DNA of 50,005 bases from Acidimicrobiales bacterium. Lineage in GTDB: Bacteria > Actinomycetota > Acidimicrobiia > Acidimicrobiales > Aldehydirespiratoraceae. Below, in pieces: positions 8,894 to 17,768 of this stretch. The DNA is taken from the NCBI GenBank assembly GCA_029263195.1, contig JAJCXX010000036.1, positions 1-50,005 on the forward strand, given 5' to 3'. The translations under genes and the position numbers were made by a program. The notes under the pieces are model-generated. The model was not told where the DNA came from, ran no database searches, and worked only from the letters and a program-made list of their open reading frames with translations. How positions within the stretch are numbered: position 1 is the stretch's first letter; the number at the start of each line of letters is the position of its first letter.

Positions 8894-9109
8894 ATGGCTT
8901 CTGAAGAGCGGTTGTCGACCAAAGCCGCAGCCGAACACCTCGGCGTCACAACACGAACCCTCTACTGGTTCATAGACCAAGGCAACCTGCCCGCCTACGA
9001 ATTCGGCCGCGTGGTCCGCCTCAAAGCCGTCGATGCCGAAGCGTTCATCGAAACGATCCGCGCCCAACCAGCCACCCTCAGCTGCCTCTACCCGCCAGGC
9101 GACAACTAG
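8894..9109 (+). CDS. Small excisionase-type helix-turn-helix protein
   Basis: The 71-residue product is essentially one MerR/Xis-like winged HTH: LSTKAAAEHLGVTTRTLYWF, then IDQGNLPAYEFGRVVRLKAVDAEAFI. Such proteins act as excisionases, as BldC-like regulators or as plasmid/phage control proteins. ATG 8894 places the HTH at the usual position; a longer upstream extension adds only unlikely residues. No integrase gene lies next to it. Confidence 0.75.
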   Translation: MASEERLSTKAAAEHLGVTTRTLYWFIDQGNLPAYEFGRVVRLKAVDAEAFIETIRAQPATLSCLYPPGDN

Positions 9110-9292
9110 CCGCAGTCGAAGTGCTCGGTATCACACGCCGGGCGGTGCGCCGGTTGACGCGGCATGACGCGTGTGGTTTCGCGCCTGCGGTTCCGGCGGC
9201 GGGTGCAGAAGTTTCGGTGAGGTCTGTCGCCGCTGATCGAAAGGCGGAACAGGGGGGCAATCATGTCAGCCCGCAGCCAAAGCTGCTGACGC

Positions 9293-9565
9293 TCAGATGG
9301 GGCCGTGGCCGCTGTGGATCTGGTAGCCGCCGGAGATCCGCGCCGGGACCAGAACAATCGTCCAGCTATCGCCGCTGAAGACCTGTTCGTTCACGGCATC
9401 AAGAGCGTCCTGCTCGGTCTTGAAAAGCTGATCGGTTCCGGCTGTCACGTTGTGCAGCAGATACCGACGGTCCGGCAGCCGATCGAACCCGCCGACATGA
9501 TCAGGTTTCGCCTTAGTATCACCGTTTGGGGGCTCATTCGATCGAGAATGATCGGTGGCGGTCAT
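9293..9565 (-). CDS. Small hypothetical protein
   Basis: A 90-residue frame with coding-like composition; the C-terminal half (RRYLLHNVTAGTDQLFKTEQ, later SWTIVLVPARISGGYQIHSG) alternates like a small beta-rich domain. Its ATG overlaps the TGA of a 28-codon frame by four bases (ATGA), which suggests translational coupling. No family recognised. Confidence 0.4.
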   Translation of the reverse strand: MTATDHSRSNEPPNGDTKAKPDHVGGFDRLPDRRYLLHNVTAGTDQLFKTEQDALDAVNEQVFSGDSWTIVLVPARISGGYQIHSGHGPI

Positions 9566-9648
9566 CGCAACTCGGCCTTTCGTTCACGAAACTCGCCGCC
9601 CATTTGACCCCACCCGTGCTCATCGGCCAACACAGCTAGAGCGAACAT
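9562..9648 (-). CDS. 28-residue small protein or leader, coupled to the next gene
   Basis: This short frame (MFALAVLADEHGWGQMGGEF and eight more residues) is preceded by GAGGTGATC, a nine-base match to the anti-Shine-Dalgarno complement, ending just before the ATG. Its stop overlaps the start of the 90-residue frame downstream. The strong ribosome site and the ATGA overlap argue for translation; it may be a real micro-protein or a leader that couples translation. A TTGACA hexamer lies upstream on the same strand at 9706-9711, but no good -10 box is found at normal spacing. Confidence 0.4.
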   Translation of the reverse strand: MFALAVLADEHGWGQMGGEFRERKAELR

Positions 9649-9928
9649 GATCACCTCTCGCGCAGGCAGTACGCGGATCTATCTGACTTCAAGATTACGC
9701 CTGCCTGTCAACCCCAACAGAGTCCAACGTCCCACCAGGCAACCCCCGGCGCCGGCGTATTCGAAACCACCAAACGACCCATGGACCAGCCCAGTAGACC
9801 GTCGGTATTCTCGAGACCTAGCGTCGACTCTTTCCCAGTGGGCTTGGCCGATACCGCATGTCGGTTATCCCCCGTGAGTGAAACACCTTTCCGCGCCGGG
9901 GAGGAGTCGGCGCGACCCCAGTCTGGCG

Positions 9929-11020
9929 CTACTCGTCGCCCGTATCGGGAACGTCTGTGACAGCGTGCGCACCGTTGGGTGGAGCAGGAGGATCGGGGGG
10001 AGCGTCGACGTTGTCGGCTGACCGACAGACGGTCTCGGATCCGGTTCCGAAGGCTTCGCCGGTCGGCGGATTGAGGTAGGTGAAGGTGAAGCAGTTTTCA
10101 TCGATCGCGATCCACGACATGGAGCGTTGCTCATCGAGGTAGGTGTACTCGAGCGTCACGGATCCGTCGTCGTCGGTGTACATAGCGGTGATTTCGGCGG
10201 CGATGGGCTGCCCGTTGCCGCGGCGGACCGGGGTCGTGTGCGGTTGGGCTCCGTCGATGTCAACGACGCCGTGATAGCAGCCGAGTACATATGGCACCGT
10301 TTCGGTGAGGTGGTAGTGGTAGCCGAGATCGTCATGGGAGTGACCGTTGCAGGCGTCGAGATCGGCCGGCGCTGAGCCGTCGGGGTCGGTGAAGGACCGG
10401 ACGAAGTAGCCGTCGAGGGCGATGGCGACGATGCCGCCGTCGGCCAGGTTTTCCGCTTCGAGGCACACAGGGCCCGCGTGATAGTGATAGTCGTCGGCCC
10501 GGCCCGAGTGGCCGGCGCACGCGTCGAGTTCGCCGATGAGATACGGGTCTCGCTCGGTCGCGTAGACGCCGTCCTGTCGGGTGGGGTCAAATATGGAGAC
10601 GCCGTTGAGTGCCATCGCGACCGATCCTTGGCCGTTGGTGGCGGTCGGAGTGTCGGCGGCCGATGGCTCGAGTGGGAAGCGCCAGACGTTTCCGTCGCTG
10701 AACGGTTGGGGCAACGGCACCTGCTGGTTCCATGCGGTGATGCCCACCATCATCTCGTGGTCGCCCAGGCTGTCGGACTCGACGTAGAGGAAGTCATCGT
10801 CGCAGGCGATCGTTACATGTTCGAGGTAGGGCTCGAAGAGGACGATCATGTCGGCGCACTCGGTCGACGTGGTTCCTGTACTCGACCCCGCCTCGGCGTC
10901 GCCGGTACTGGCTGAATTCTCGACCGAGTCCACAGAGGACTGGATCTCGCTTTCTGCGTCAGATGAGCACGCAGAAGCAACAAGGGCCAAGAGCAGCATC
11001 AGGATTGGTAGTCGGCGCAT
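9929..11020 (-). CDS. YHYH-domain lipoprotein
   Basis: The 363-residue protein has a signal peptide with lipobox VASACSS and an acidic Ser-rich linker. Two YHYH cores appear, DDYHYHAGPVC and DDLGYHYHLTE, with flanking DACAGHS and DACNGHS; this is the YHYH domain, a histidine-rich presumed metal-binding domain of secreted proteins. The C-terminus ends in a Pro-rich acidic tail. GGAAGG lies upstream of the ATG. It follows the histidine kinase gene on the same strand after a 143-bp gap and is probably transcribed separately. Confidence 0.75.
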   Translation of the reverse strand: MRRLPILMLLLALVASACSSDAESEIQSSVDSVENSASTGDAEAGSSTGTTSTECADMIVLFEPYLEHVTIACDDDFLYVESDSLGDHEMMVGITAWNQQVPLPQPFSDGNVWRFPLEPSAADTPTATNGQGSVAMALNGVSIFDPTRQDGVYATERDPYLIGELDACAGHSGRADDYHYHAGPVCLEAENLADGGIVAIALDGYFVRSFTDPDGSAPADLDACNGHSHDDLGYHYHLTETVPYVLGCYHGVVDIDGAQPHTTPVRRGNGQPIAAEITAMYTDDDGSVTLEYTYLDEQRSMSWIAIDENCFTFTYLNPPTGEAFGTGSETVCRSADNVDAPPDPPAPPNGAHAVTDVPDTGDE

Positions 11021-11163
11021 TTCGGACCTTCCATTGAATGCCGGTTGTGGCTGGGAGATTCGATGCTCGGCGTCTCGGCGACGAGCGATCGATGGGGTCA
11101 GTCAAGGCGCGTGACTTGTGAGGAGTCTGTCATTGGGTGCGGGACTTGCGGTGAATCCGGCGG

Positions 11164-12516
11164 TCAGGGGACGACCGGTAGGCGCACCGTGAAGGCGGTT
11201 CCCTCGCCGGGGGCGGACGCAACGGTGATTTCACCGTCGTGGGCCTCCACAATCGACTTGGTGATGGAGAGCCCGAGTCCGGCGCCGCCGGCGACGCGTG
11301 AGCGGGAGGCGTCGCCTCGGTAGAAACGGTCGAACACTCGGGCGGCCACGTCGGCAGACAGGCCCGGGCCCGTGTCGGAGACGATCACGTCTACCGCGCC
11401 TTCCGACTGTGCGCCGTGAAGCTGGATAGCGGTGCTTGGCGGGGTGTGGGTGATGGCGTTGTCGACGAGGCCGGCGACGGCCTGTTGGAGTCGGAGGCGA
11501 TCGGCGCTGACCGTGAGAGCTTGAGTCTCGGTGACGGTGACGATGCGGTCGGGGTGGGCGGCAAGGGCCGAGGCCGCGATGTCGTGCAACATTTCGACGA
11601 TGTCGACGGGTGCGAGGTCGAGGGGCTGTTGTTCGTCGAGCCTCGCGAGGACGAGAAGGTCTTCGACGAGCAGATTCATCCGGGCGGACTCGTCGCGCAT
11701 TCTGCGAACGGCGTCGTCGAGCTGGCCCGGTTCACGGAAGCCTCCTTCGGCGTAGAGGTCGAGGTAGCCGCGTATGGATGTCAGCGGCGTGCGGAGCTCG
11801 TGTGAGGCATTGGAGACGAATTGACGGAGTCGATCCTCCGCCTCGTCGCGCTGGTCGAGCATTACGTTGAGGGCGTTGGACAGTCGCCCGGCCTCGGTCG
11901 TTTCTCCGTATGACTCGGCCCGTCTGTCTCGGTCTCCAGCGGCGATGGCATCGGCGGTGGCCGTCATCTCGGTGATCGGTCGAACACCGAGGCGGTTGAC
12001 CCAGAACCCGATCACCGCCAACACGACTGTGATGAGAAGCGCGACGACGAGGAAGGTGTAGATCAGTTGTGTGACGGTGTCGTCGACGTTGTCGAGCGGC
12101 ACCGCTACGACGGTGGCCGGGCCGATCCCGCGTCCGGGGATGTACAAGACACGGAACCGGGACGGCCCGTTCTCGCCGTCGACGCTCCGCACGGTCGGTT
12201 GATGGGGAGGGTCCTCGAGAAACGATTGCAGCACGGGTCGATCGGTCAGACGTTGACCCTCGATGAGAACCGTGACGGAGCCATCCGGTCTGAGGCTCGC
12301 AAGATACAGGTCAGAAATCGGAGGGTCGGCCGGATCAGTCGGTTGGGCGGCCGGCGCCGGTTGAGGGCCGGATGGAGGCAGGGGCGTTGACCTCAGTTGA
12401 TCGTCGACCTGGTCGAGTAGATGGTCTCGCTGGGCGAATACCGTGAAGGTGACGGCCGCGACGAAGACACTCAGCGTTACGCCGAGGCCCAGTAGCAGGC
12501 GGGTGCGTAGGGTCAT
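11164..12516 (-). CDS. Two-component sensor histidine kinase
   Basis: The 450-residue protein has a membrane helix at about 8-28, a 120-residue periplasmic sensor region, a second helix at about 152-173, a HAMP linker, the phospho-acceptor motif SNASHELRTPLTS (His239) and a C-terminal ATPase domain with N box VDNAITHTP, G1 box SDTGPGLS and G2 box GGAGLGLS. It autophosphorylates and passes phosphate to the regulator encoded just before it. Its ATG overlaps the regulator stop by four bases. Confidence 0.93.
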   Translation of the reverse strand: MTLRTRLLLGLGVTLSVFVAAVTFTVFAQRDHLLDQVDDQLRSTPLPPSGPQPAPAAQPTDPADPPISDLYLASLRPDGSVTVLIEGQRLTDRPVLQSFLEDPPHQPTVRSVDGENGPSRFRVLYIPGRGIGPATVVAVPLDNVDDTVTQLIYTFLVVALLITVVLAVIGFWVNRLGVRPITEMTATADAIAAGDRDRRAESYGETTEAGRLSNALNVMLDQRDEAEDRLRQFVSNASHELRTPLTSIRGYLDLYAEGGFREPGQLDDAVRRMRDESARMNLLVEDLLVLARLDEQQPLDLAPVDIVEMLHDIAASALAAHPDRIVTVTETQALTVSADRLRLQQAVAGLVDNAITHTPPSTAIQLHGAQSEGAVDVIVSDTGPGLSADVAARVFDRFYRGDASRSRVAGGAGLGLSITKSIVEAHDGEITVASAPGEGTAFTVRLPVVP

Positions 12517-13202
12517 TCGTTGACCCGAAGGCAGAATCCGACACCTCGGACCGTGTGAATGAGTTTCGGCTCGGACCGGTCGAGTTTGCGCCGCAAGTAG
12601 CTGATGTAGGTATCGACGACCGAGGAATTGCCATCGAAGTCGTACTCCCACACGTGATCGAGAAGCTGGGCTCGGCTCAGCACTCGGCCCGCGTTCGCCA
12701 GCAGGTAGTGCAGCAGTTTGTACTCGGTAGGGGAGAGTTCGATTACTTCGCCGTCTCGGCTGACCCGGTAGGCGTTGGTGTCGAGCTCGAGGTCGGCGCA
12801 ACGCAAGATGCTGTCTTGGGTGAGCTGGCCGGCCTGTTGAAGTCGGAGCTGAACCCTTGCGACGAGTTCGGCGATGGCGAACGGCTTGACCATGTAGTCG
12901 TCGCCGCCGGTGGTGAGACCGCGAACGCGATCATCGGTCGCGTCTCGAGCGGTCAAGAAGATGACCGGGGTTCGCGATCCGGAGTCGCGCAGTCGCGTGA
13001 GGACCTCGAAGCCGTCGAGCTGGGGCATCATCACGTCGAGAACGATGAGGTCTGGTCGGAATTCGGCCACCGCGGCGAGTCCGCTGCGGCCGTCGGCGGC
13101 GCCGAGTGTTTCCATGCCCGCGAGCTGAAGGCCCGACTCGACGAGGAATCGGATGTTCTCCTCATCGTCCACCACGAGGACCCGGGCCGGAGCGGTGGTC
13201 AC
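12513..13202 (-). CDS. OmpR/PhoP-type response regulator
   Basis: The 229-residue protein carries a receiver domain with acidic pair VDDEEN, phospho-acceptor Asp56 in LIVLDVMMPQLDG, Thr in FLTARD and Lys in DDYMVKPF, followed by an OmpR winged-helix DNA-binding domain (ELSPTEYKLLHYLLANAGRV, then VVDTYISYLRRKLD). It starts with GTG overlapping the stop of the CotH-like gene by four bases and overlaps the kinase gene at its end, so the three are one operon. A PhoP-box-like repeat in front of the operon suggests autoregulation. Confidence 0.93.
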   Translation of the reverse strand: MTTAPARVLVVDDEENIRFLVESGLQLAGMETLGAADGRSGLAAVAEFRPDLIVLDVMMPQLDGFEVLTRLRDSGSRTPVIFLTARDATDDRVRGLTTGGDDYMVKPFAIAELVARVQLRLQQAGQLTQDSILRCADLELDTNAYRVSRDGEVIELSPTEYKLLHYLLANAGRVLSRAQLLDHVWEYDFDGNSSVVDTYISYLRRKLDRSEPKLIHTVRGVGFCLRVNE

Positions 13203-14536
13203 TGGACGGAGCCGATGAAGTCGGTGATCGCGTTCGCCTCTGCTTCGACGGTGGCTTCGTCCGCGAGGTCGCTCGCGCCGGAGATCACGACATCGACCCA
13301 GGAGGAGATGACGTCGGCGGCGGCGCCGCTCTCGTAGAGGAGCTCCGTAAGGGCCACGGTCTTGGCGTCGTAGAGGTCGGAGAGTGCATCGTCGGCCATG
13401 AATCGGTCAACGAGGACATTGGCCTGATCGCCGGGGCCACCATCGGCCGGGGCGCCAGCGGGTGGCTCAGGCCGTTGCCCGTCACCGAACCCGACACCGC
13501 CGGGTCCGCCGCCACCGACGTTGGCGGTGCCGAAGGCGAGATTGAGGTCCCAGTTCACGACGGTGAACTGCTCGGTGTCGTAGTCGTAGTGGAGGTAGGA
13601 GTTGTTGCCGCGACCGTTGATGTCGTCGGCGTTGCCGATGAGGTCCTGGAAGGCGAGATAGGTGGCGAAGGCATCGACATCGAGCCGGTCGGCCAGCTCG
13701 GCGCTGAACGTGTCGTCGTCTGAGTTGTTGATGAACTCGAGGAAATCGATGAGGGGCTCGAGGTCGTCGTCACCGGCCTTTTGGTTGAACACGTCGATGT
13801 AGGCGTCGGGGTCGTCACCGCGGTAGCTGTAGTCGCCTTCGCTGTCGGCTTTGTAAAGGACGCCGTTGTCGTTGTCGAAGTTGGCGTCGTCCCACTCGTC
13901 GTCGGGGTGTTCGAGGGCGAGGCGCAACTCGGTCTCACCGCCGTTGACGGTAAAGCTCGTGGCGATCGCCTGCTGGGCAGCCAGCCCCGAGAGCTCGAGA
14001 AGTTCCTGGGCGACGGCCTCATTGAGGGCGGTCTCGGTCGAGGTGGATCGGATGACGATGTCGCCGTAGCCCTGGTAGCTCTGCCCATCGACGTACTTGT
14101 CGAGCCGGATCAGCCACGGCAGGTCCTCGGGGTTTCCGGCGGTCTCACTGCTGAGTCCGAACAACGACGAGTTGCCCTTCAGCCGGATTCCCGCGTCCGT
14201 GAACGTGGTGCCGTCGATGACGACGTCCGCTTCGATCCAGTCCTTCTCGCCTGTGGTGGTGAAGATGTCGATCATCTCATCGTAGACAGCTTCATCGAAG
14301 CTGATCTCGATGTCGTGCACGATGCTGCTGTCGAACAGGGCGACCTCCCCGTCTGCATCCGCCGCGAACGAGACCGCTGCGTCCGCCGACTCCACGACGC
14401 CGCTCTCGGTCGTACTGGATTCTGTGGCATCGACCGAGCCACACGACGTGAGGACGAGGAGTCCGACGAGGCCGGCTGCTGTCCCGCGAACGAGACGGGT
14501 GGACAAGCGGATCGATGTGGGGTCTGAGCAAGGCAT
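13199..14536 (-). CDS. CotH-like (protein kinase-fold) lipoprotein
   Basis: The 445-residue product has a signal peptide with lipobox LVLTSCGS. The CotH family core is visible: IEISFDEAVYDEMID, GIRLKGNSS, then LYKADSEGDYSYRG, DAFATYLAFQDLIGNADD and VVNWDLNLAFG. CotH proteins are secreted atypical kinases in spore coats and are often encoded beside VTC-domain and DUF4956 genes, exactly as here. A Gly/Pro-rich loop lies near residues 350-380. The start ATG 14536 follows AAAGGG; first gene of the operon with the two-component pair. Confidence 0.85.
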   Translation of the reverse strand: MPCSDPTSIRLSTRLVRGTAAGLVGLLVLTSCGSVDATESSTTESGVVESADAAVSFAADADGEVALFDSSIVHDIEISFDEAVYDEMIDIFTTTGEKDWIEADVVIDGTTFTDAGIRLKGNSSLFGLSSETAGNPEDLPWLIRLDKYVDGQSYQGYGDIVIRSTSTETALNEAVAQELLELSGLAAQQAIATSFTVNGGETELRLALEHPDDEWDDANFDNDNGVLYKADSEGDYSYRGDDPDAYIDVFNQKAGDDDLEPLIDFLEFINNSDDDTFSAELADRLDVDAFATYLAFQDLIGNADDINGRGNNSYLHYDYDTEQFTVVNWDLNLAFGTANVGGGGPGGVGFGDGQRPEPPAGAPADGGPGDQANVLVDRFMADDALSDLYDAKTVALTELLYESGAAADVISSWVDVVISGASDLADEATVEAEANAITDFIGSVQ

Positions 14537-14605
14537 GGGGATGGCCCTTTCCGGGTTCGGCTCATGCCATCGAACCGGGCGGCGTTGCGACCGGCCTGCG
14601 AAGGG

Positions 14606-14623
14606 GCTGTGAGTTCTCTGTGA
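14606..14623. promoter_or_regulatory. PhoP-box-like direct repeat in a divergent promoter
   Basis: Read on the minus strand the site is TCACAGA-GAAC-TCACAGC, which differs at one base from the mycobacterial PhoP consensus (two TCACAGC heptamers 4 nt apart). It lies 70 bp before the CotH-regulator-kinase operon and 122 bp before the DUF4956-VTC operon. More CACAGAG/CTGTG words follow at about 14632 and 14655. The operon encodes a PhoP-like regulator, so this is the obvious candidate operator; binding is inferred. Confidence 0.55.
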
Positions 14624-14745
14624 ACCAAAGGCACAGAGCATCCGAAGACCGCACACAGAGGGCTCACAAGAGCGCCCGCTTCTATGGCTACATCCCACCA
14701 ACACCGATGTGTGGCTCGATTACCGCAATCAAAGGAGCGAACGTC

Positions 14746-15369
14746 ATGTCTCAGCCAATCCTGGTCGTCGTCGACCTCATCGCCGTCGCGATCCTGGTCT
14801 TCGGCCTCTACTTTCCGAGGTACCGACGACGAGACATGGTCGTTGCCATCCTCGGCCTGAACGTCGGCGTCATGGCCGTTGCCACCGCCTTGTCGACCGC
14901 AGAGGTCAGCGCCGGACTCGGGCTGGGCCTCTTCGGCGTGCTGTCGATCATCCGTCTGCGCTCCTCGGAACTCGAACAAGAGGAGGTCGCCTACTACTTC
15001 ACCGCATTGGCCATCGGCCTCCTCGGGGGCATCGCCGTCTCGCCGGTCTGGCTCACCCCAGTACTGATGGGGGCCATACTGGCCGCCCTGTTCATCGGCG
15101 ACCATCCCCGCCTGTTCGCGGGCAACCGAAACCAGGTCGTGACGCTCGACAGGGCCTATACCGACGAAGCGGACCTGACCGCTCGCCTGGAGTCGCTGCT
15201 CGGAGCCAAAGTGGTCAGGTTGAAGATCAAGAAGGTCAATCTTGTCAATGACTCGACCGTTGCCGACGTGCGTTTCCGTCTGCGGGACGGAGCAGAGCCG
15301 CCCGAACGCAACGAGCAGTGGGCTATCCCCTCGGGGATGACCGACACCACGATCGACGGTCGGCGATGA
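14746..15369 (+). CDS. DUF4956 membrane protein
   Basis: The 207-residue protein has an N-terminal helix, a cytoplasmic turn (PRYRRRDMVV), and three further helices, with the family-typical stretch LGLGLFGVLSIIRLRSSELE, then a soluble C-terminal domain. DUF4956 proteins accompany VTC-domain polyphosphate polymerases and CotH proteins; their role is unknown but they are thought to work with them at the membrane. AAAGGAG precedes the ATG, and its stop overlaps the next gene start (ATGA). Confidence 0.85.
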   Translation: MSQPILVVVDLIAVAILVFGLYFPRYRRRDMVVAILGLNVGVMAVATALSTAEVSAGLGLGLFGVLSIIRLRSSELEQEEVAYYFTALAIGLLGGIAVSPVWLTPVLMGAILAALFIGDHPRLFAGNRNQVVTLDRAYTDEADLTARLESLLGAKVVRLKIKKVNLVNDSTVADVRFRLRDGAEPPERNEQWAIPSGMTDTTIDGRR

Positions 15370-16130
15370 CCCTCACCATCGAACCGATTGGACCGGAGCT
15401 CGGTCAGGAGAACACCGAGCCGATCTCGCTGTCCGAATTGAACGAGCTGGCCGCGTTGCAGACCCGAGTCGATCGCAAATACATCGTCGACCGATCGCTC
15501 CTCGACGCGTTCCTCGATTCGCTCTCACCGGACGCCCGTGTCCTCGACATCGACGGCCGCCGCAGCTTCGGCTACGAGTCCGTCTATTTCGACACTCCCG
15601 AACTCACGTTGTACCGAGCCGCGGCCCATCGCCGGCGCCACCGGTTCAAGGTCCGAAGCCGCACCTATGTGCACTCCGGCCTGTGCATGTTGGAGGTCAA
15701 GACGAAGGGCGGACGCGGCGAAACGGCCAAGCACCGACTCGAATACTGCGAGAGCGAACGAGACCGACTGACAAGTTCAGGTTGCAAGTTTGTGGAGGCC
15801 ACGGTCGGGCAACACCGCGCTATCGAAGCCCTCGCCCCGGTGTTGACAACCAACTACCACCGCACCACCTTCGTTGACCCTCACACTCGAACAAGGTTCA
15901 CCTGCGATCAGAATCTGGCCTGCACCGACTGGCGTGGGCAAACGGCGTGTCTCGACGACGCTGTCATCGTCGAGACAAAGTCAGCACACTCGCCGAGTCC
16001 AACCGATCACTGGTTGTGGGAGCACGGCATCCGGCCGAAACGAATAAGCAAGTACTGCACGGGACTCGCCGCGCTGCACCCCGATCTCCCCGCGAACCGG
16101 TGGCATCGCACCCTCCAGACCCACTGGTAG
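15366..16130 (+). CDS. VTC-domain protein, polyphosphate polymerase-like
   Basis: The 254-residue product shows the tunnel-forming VTC motifs: TRVDRKYIVD, SVYFDTPELTLY, RRRHRFKVRSRTY, LEVKTKGGRGET, TTNYHRTTF, VIVETKS and ISKYCTG. In yeast the VTC4 version of this fold makes polyphosphate from ATP on the cytoplasmic face; the basic residues and the Glu of ETKS are kept here. Translationally coupled to the DUF4956 gene. Polyphosphate synthesis is inferred from family; some bacterial VTC proteins have unproven activity. Confidence 0.85.
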   Translation: MTLTIEPIGPELGQENTEPISLSELNELAALQTRVDRKYIVDRSLLDAFLDSLSPDARVLDIDGRRSFGYESVYFDTPELTLYRAAAHRRRHRFKVRSRTYVHSGLCMLEVKTKGGRGETAKHRLEYCESERDRLTSSGCKFVEATVGQHRAIEALAPVLTTNYHRTTFVDPHTRTRFTCDQNLACTDWRGQTACLDDAVIVETKSAHSPSPTDHWLWEHGIRPKRISKYCTGLAALHPDLPANRWHRTLQTHW

Positions 16131-16204
16131 ACCCCGTGGATCCGCTCGCTCGAGGCGGTGGAGCAAATGAGATTGTCGTTCGTTTGGATGGAATGGTCAG
16201 TTCG

Positions 16205-17653
16205 TCACCAGTTGGTGGCGACGTACTTCGGTTCGAGATAGTCGAGCATTCCTTCGTGTCCACCCTCGCGGCCGATGCCGCTCTGCTTCACTCCGCCGAA
16301 CGGTGCAGCCGGATCGGAGATGACCCCTCTGTTGAGACCAATCATCCCCGCCTCGAGCGCCTCGGTGATTCGCATCCCTCGAGACAGGTCGGCGGTGTAC
16401 ACGTAGGCGATGAGCCCGTACTCGGTGTCGTTCGCCAGGGCGACGACTTCTTCGTCGGTGTCGAATACCACAACCGGCGCGACCGGCCCGAAGATCTCGT
16501 GGCGCAGGATCTCAGCGTTCGAGCTGACGCCGCCAAGCACCGTCGGCGGGTAGAAATGCCCGGGCCCGTCGAGGGGGGCTCCGCCAGTGATCGCGGAAGC
16601 ACCCGCGGCCACCGCCGACTGGACGAGGTCGTCCACGTCCGCGACCGCCTTTTCATTGACCAGTGGACCGAGTTCGGCACCCGCCTCGAGGCCGTGGGCG
16701 ACCTTGAGACCGCCCATTCGTTCGGCGAGAAGGCGAGTGAACTCGTCGGCGATCCCACGCTGCACGTAGAAGCGGTTGGCCGATGTACACGCCTCGCCGC
16801 CGTTGCGCATCTTGGCGATCATTGCGCCGTCGACGGCGGCGGCGAGATCGGCGTCATCGAACACCAGGAACGGGGCATTGCCGCCGAGTTCCATTGCCGT
16901 ATTGACCACATTGTCGGCGGCCTCGTGAAGCAGCTTCCTCCCGACCTCGGTGGACCCTGTGAAGGAAAGCTTACGAACGCGAGAGTCGTGGAGCATGGCC
17001 GACACGACAGCCCCAGATCGCCTCGACGCCACGACGTTGACCACGCCGGCTGGTACGCCTGCCTCTTCGAGGATCTGGGCGACGAGAAAGGCGGTCAAGG
17101 GAGTGTCGGACGCGGGCTTGAGGACGACAGCGCATCCGGCGGCGAGCGCCGGTCCGATCTTGCGGGTGGCCATGGCCGCCGGGAAGTTCCAGGGAGTGAC
17201 GAGCACGGCAACGCCGACGGGCTGATGGAGGACGAGGATCCTCTTGTCGCCGCTCGGGGCGATGCTCAACGATCCGAATGCCCGAACGGCTTCCTCGGCG
17301 TACCAACGAAAGAACTCCGCGGCGTATGAGGTCTCGCCGACGGCATCGGCGAACGTCTTGCCGTTCTCTCGGACGATCACCTCAGCGATCTCATCGCCTC
17401 GTTCGACCATCAGGTCGTAGGCACGACGGAGAATCTCGGCTCGTTCGCGCGGGGCGGTGGCCGCCCAGCCCGGCAAGGCATCGTGGGCCGCGGCGACGGC
17501 CGCAATGCCGTCTTCGACGCTGCCGCTGGCGACGGAGGTCAGGGTCTGCCCGGTGGCTGGGTCGTGCACGTCGAAGGTGCTGCCATCGGAGGCCGGTCGC
17601 CAGACGCCACCGATGAAACAGTCGGTCCTGATGAGGTCGATAATGTCGGTCAT
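16205..17653 (-). CDS. gabD: NAD(P)-dependent aldehyde dehydrogenase, succinate-semialdehyde type
   Basis: The 482-residue enzyme has the ALDH set: TPWNFP with Asn156, KPASDTP, FTGSTEVG, catalytic base Glu255 in MELGGNAPF and nucleophile Cys289 in NGGEACTSANRF, then EIFGPVAPV and GREGGHEGMLDYLE. It should oxidise succinate semialdehyde to succinate (GABA and related catabolism), the best match by overall pattern; other omega-semialdehydes remain possible. Start ATG 17653 fits the family N-terminus (CFIGGVW); a 30-residue upstream extension looks untranslated. Confidence 0.85.
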   Translation of the reverse strand: MTDIIDLIRTDCFIGGVWRPASDGSTFDVHDPATGQTLTSVASGSVEDGIAAVAAAHDALPGWAATAPRERAEILRRAYDLMVERGDEIAEVIVRENGKTFADAVGETSYAAEFFRWYAEEAVRAFGSLSIAPSGDKRILVLHQPVGVAVLVTPWNFPAAMATRKIGPALAAGCAVVLKPASDTPLTAFLVAQILEEAGVPAGVVNVVASRRSGAVVSAMLHDSRVRKLSFTGSTEVGRKLLHEAADNVVNTAMELGGNAPFLVFDDADLAAAVDGAMIAKMRNGGEACTSANRFYVQRGIADEFTRLLAERMGGLKVAHGLEAGAELGPLVNEKAVADVDDLVQSAVAAGASAITGGAPLDGPGHFYPPTVLGGVSSNAEILRHEIFGPVAPVVVFDTDEEVVALANDTEYGLIAYVYTADLSRGMRITEALEAGMIGLNRGVISDPAAPFGGVKQSGIGREGGHEGMLDYLEPKYVATNW

Positions 17654-17768
17654 TGTTGTGCCGTCTTTCGAAATGTCTCGACGATGCCTTCGACCGAAGG
17701 TATCGCGGCGCCCTCGGGCGATCTCCGCGGGGATCCTGGGCATCGCCGAACCTGGTTAGCATCGCGTG

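Noticed and set aside
13781..14527. A 248-codon plus-strand frame opposite the CotH gene
   Set aside because: The minus-strand reading has a signal peptide, family motifs and operon overlap; the plus frame is its shadow.
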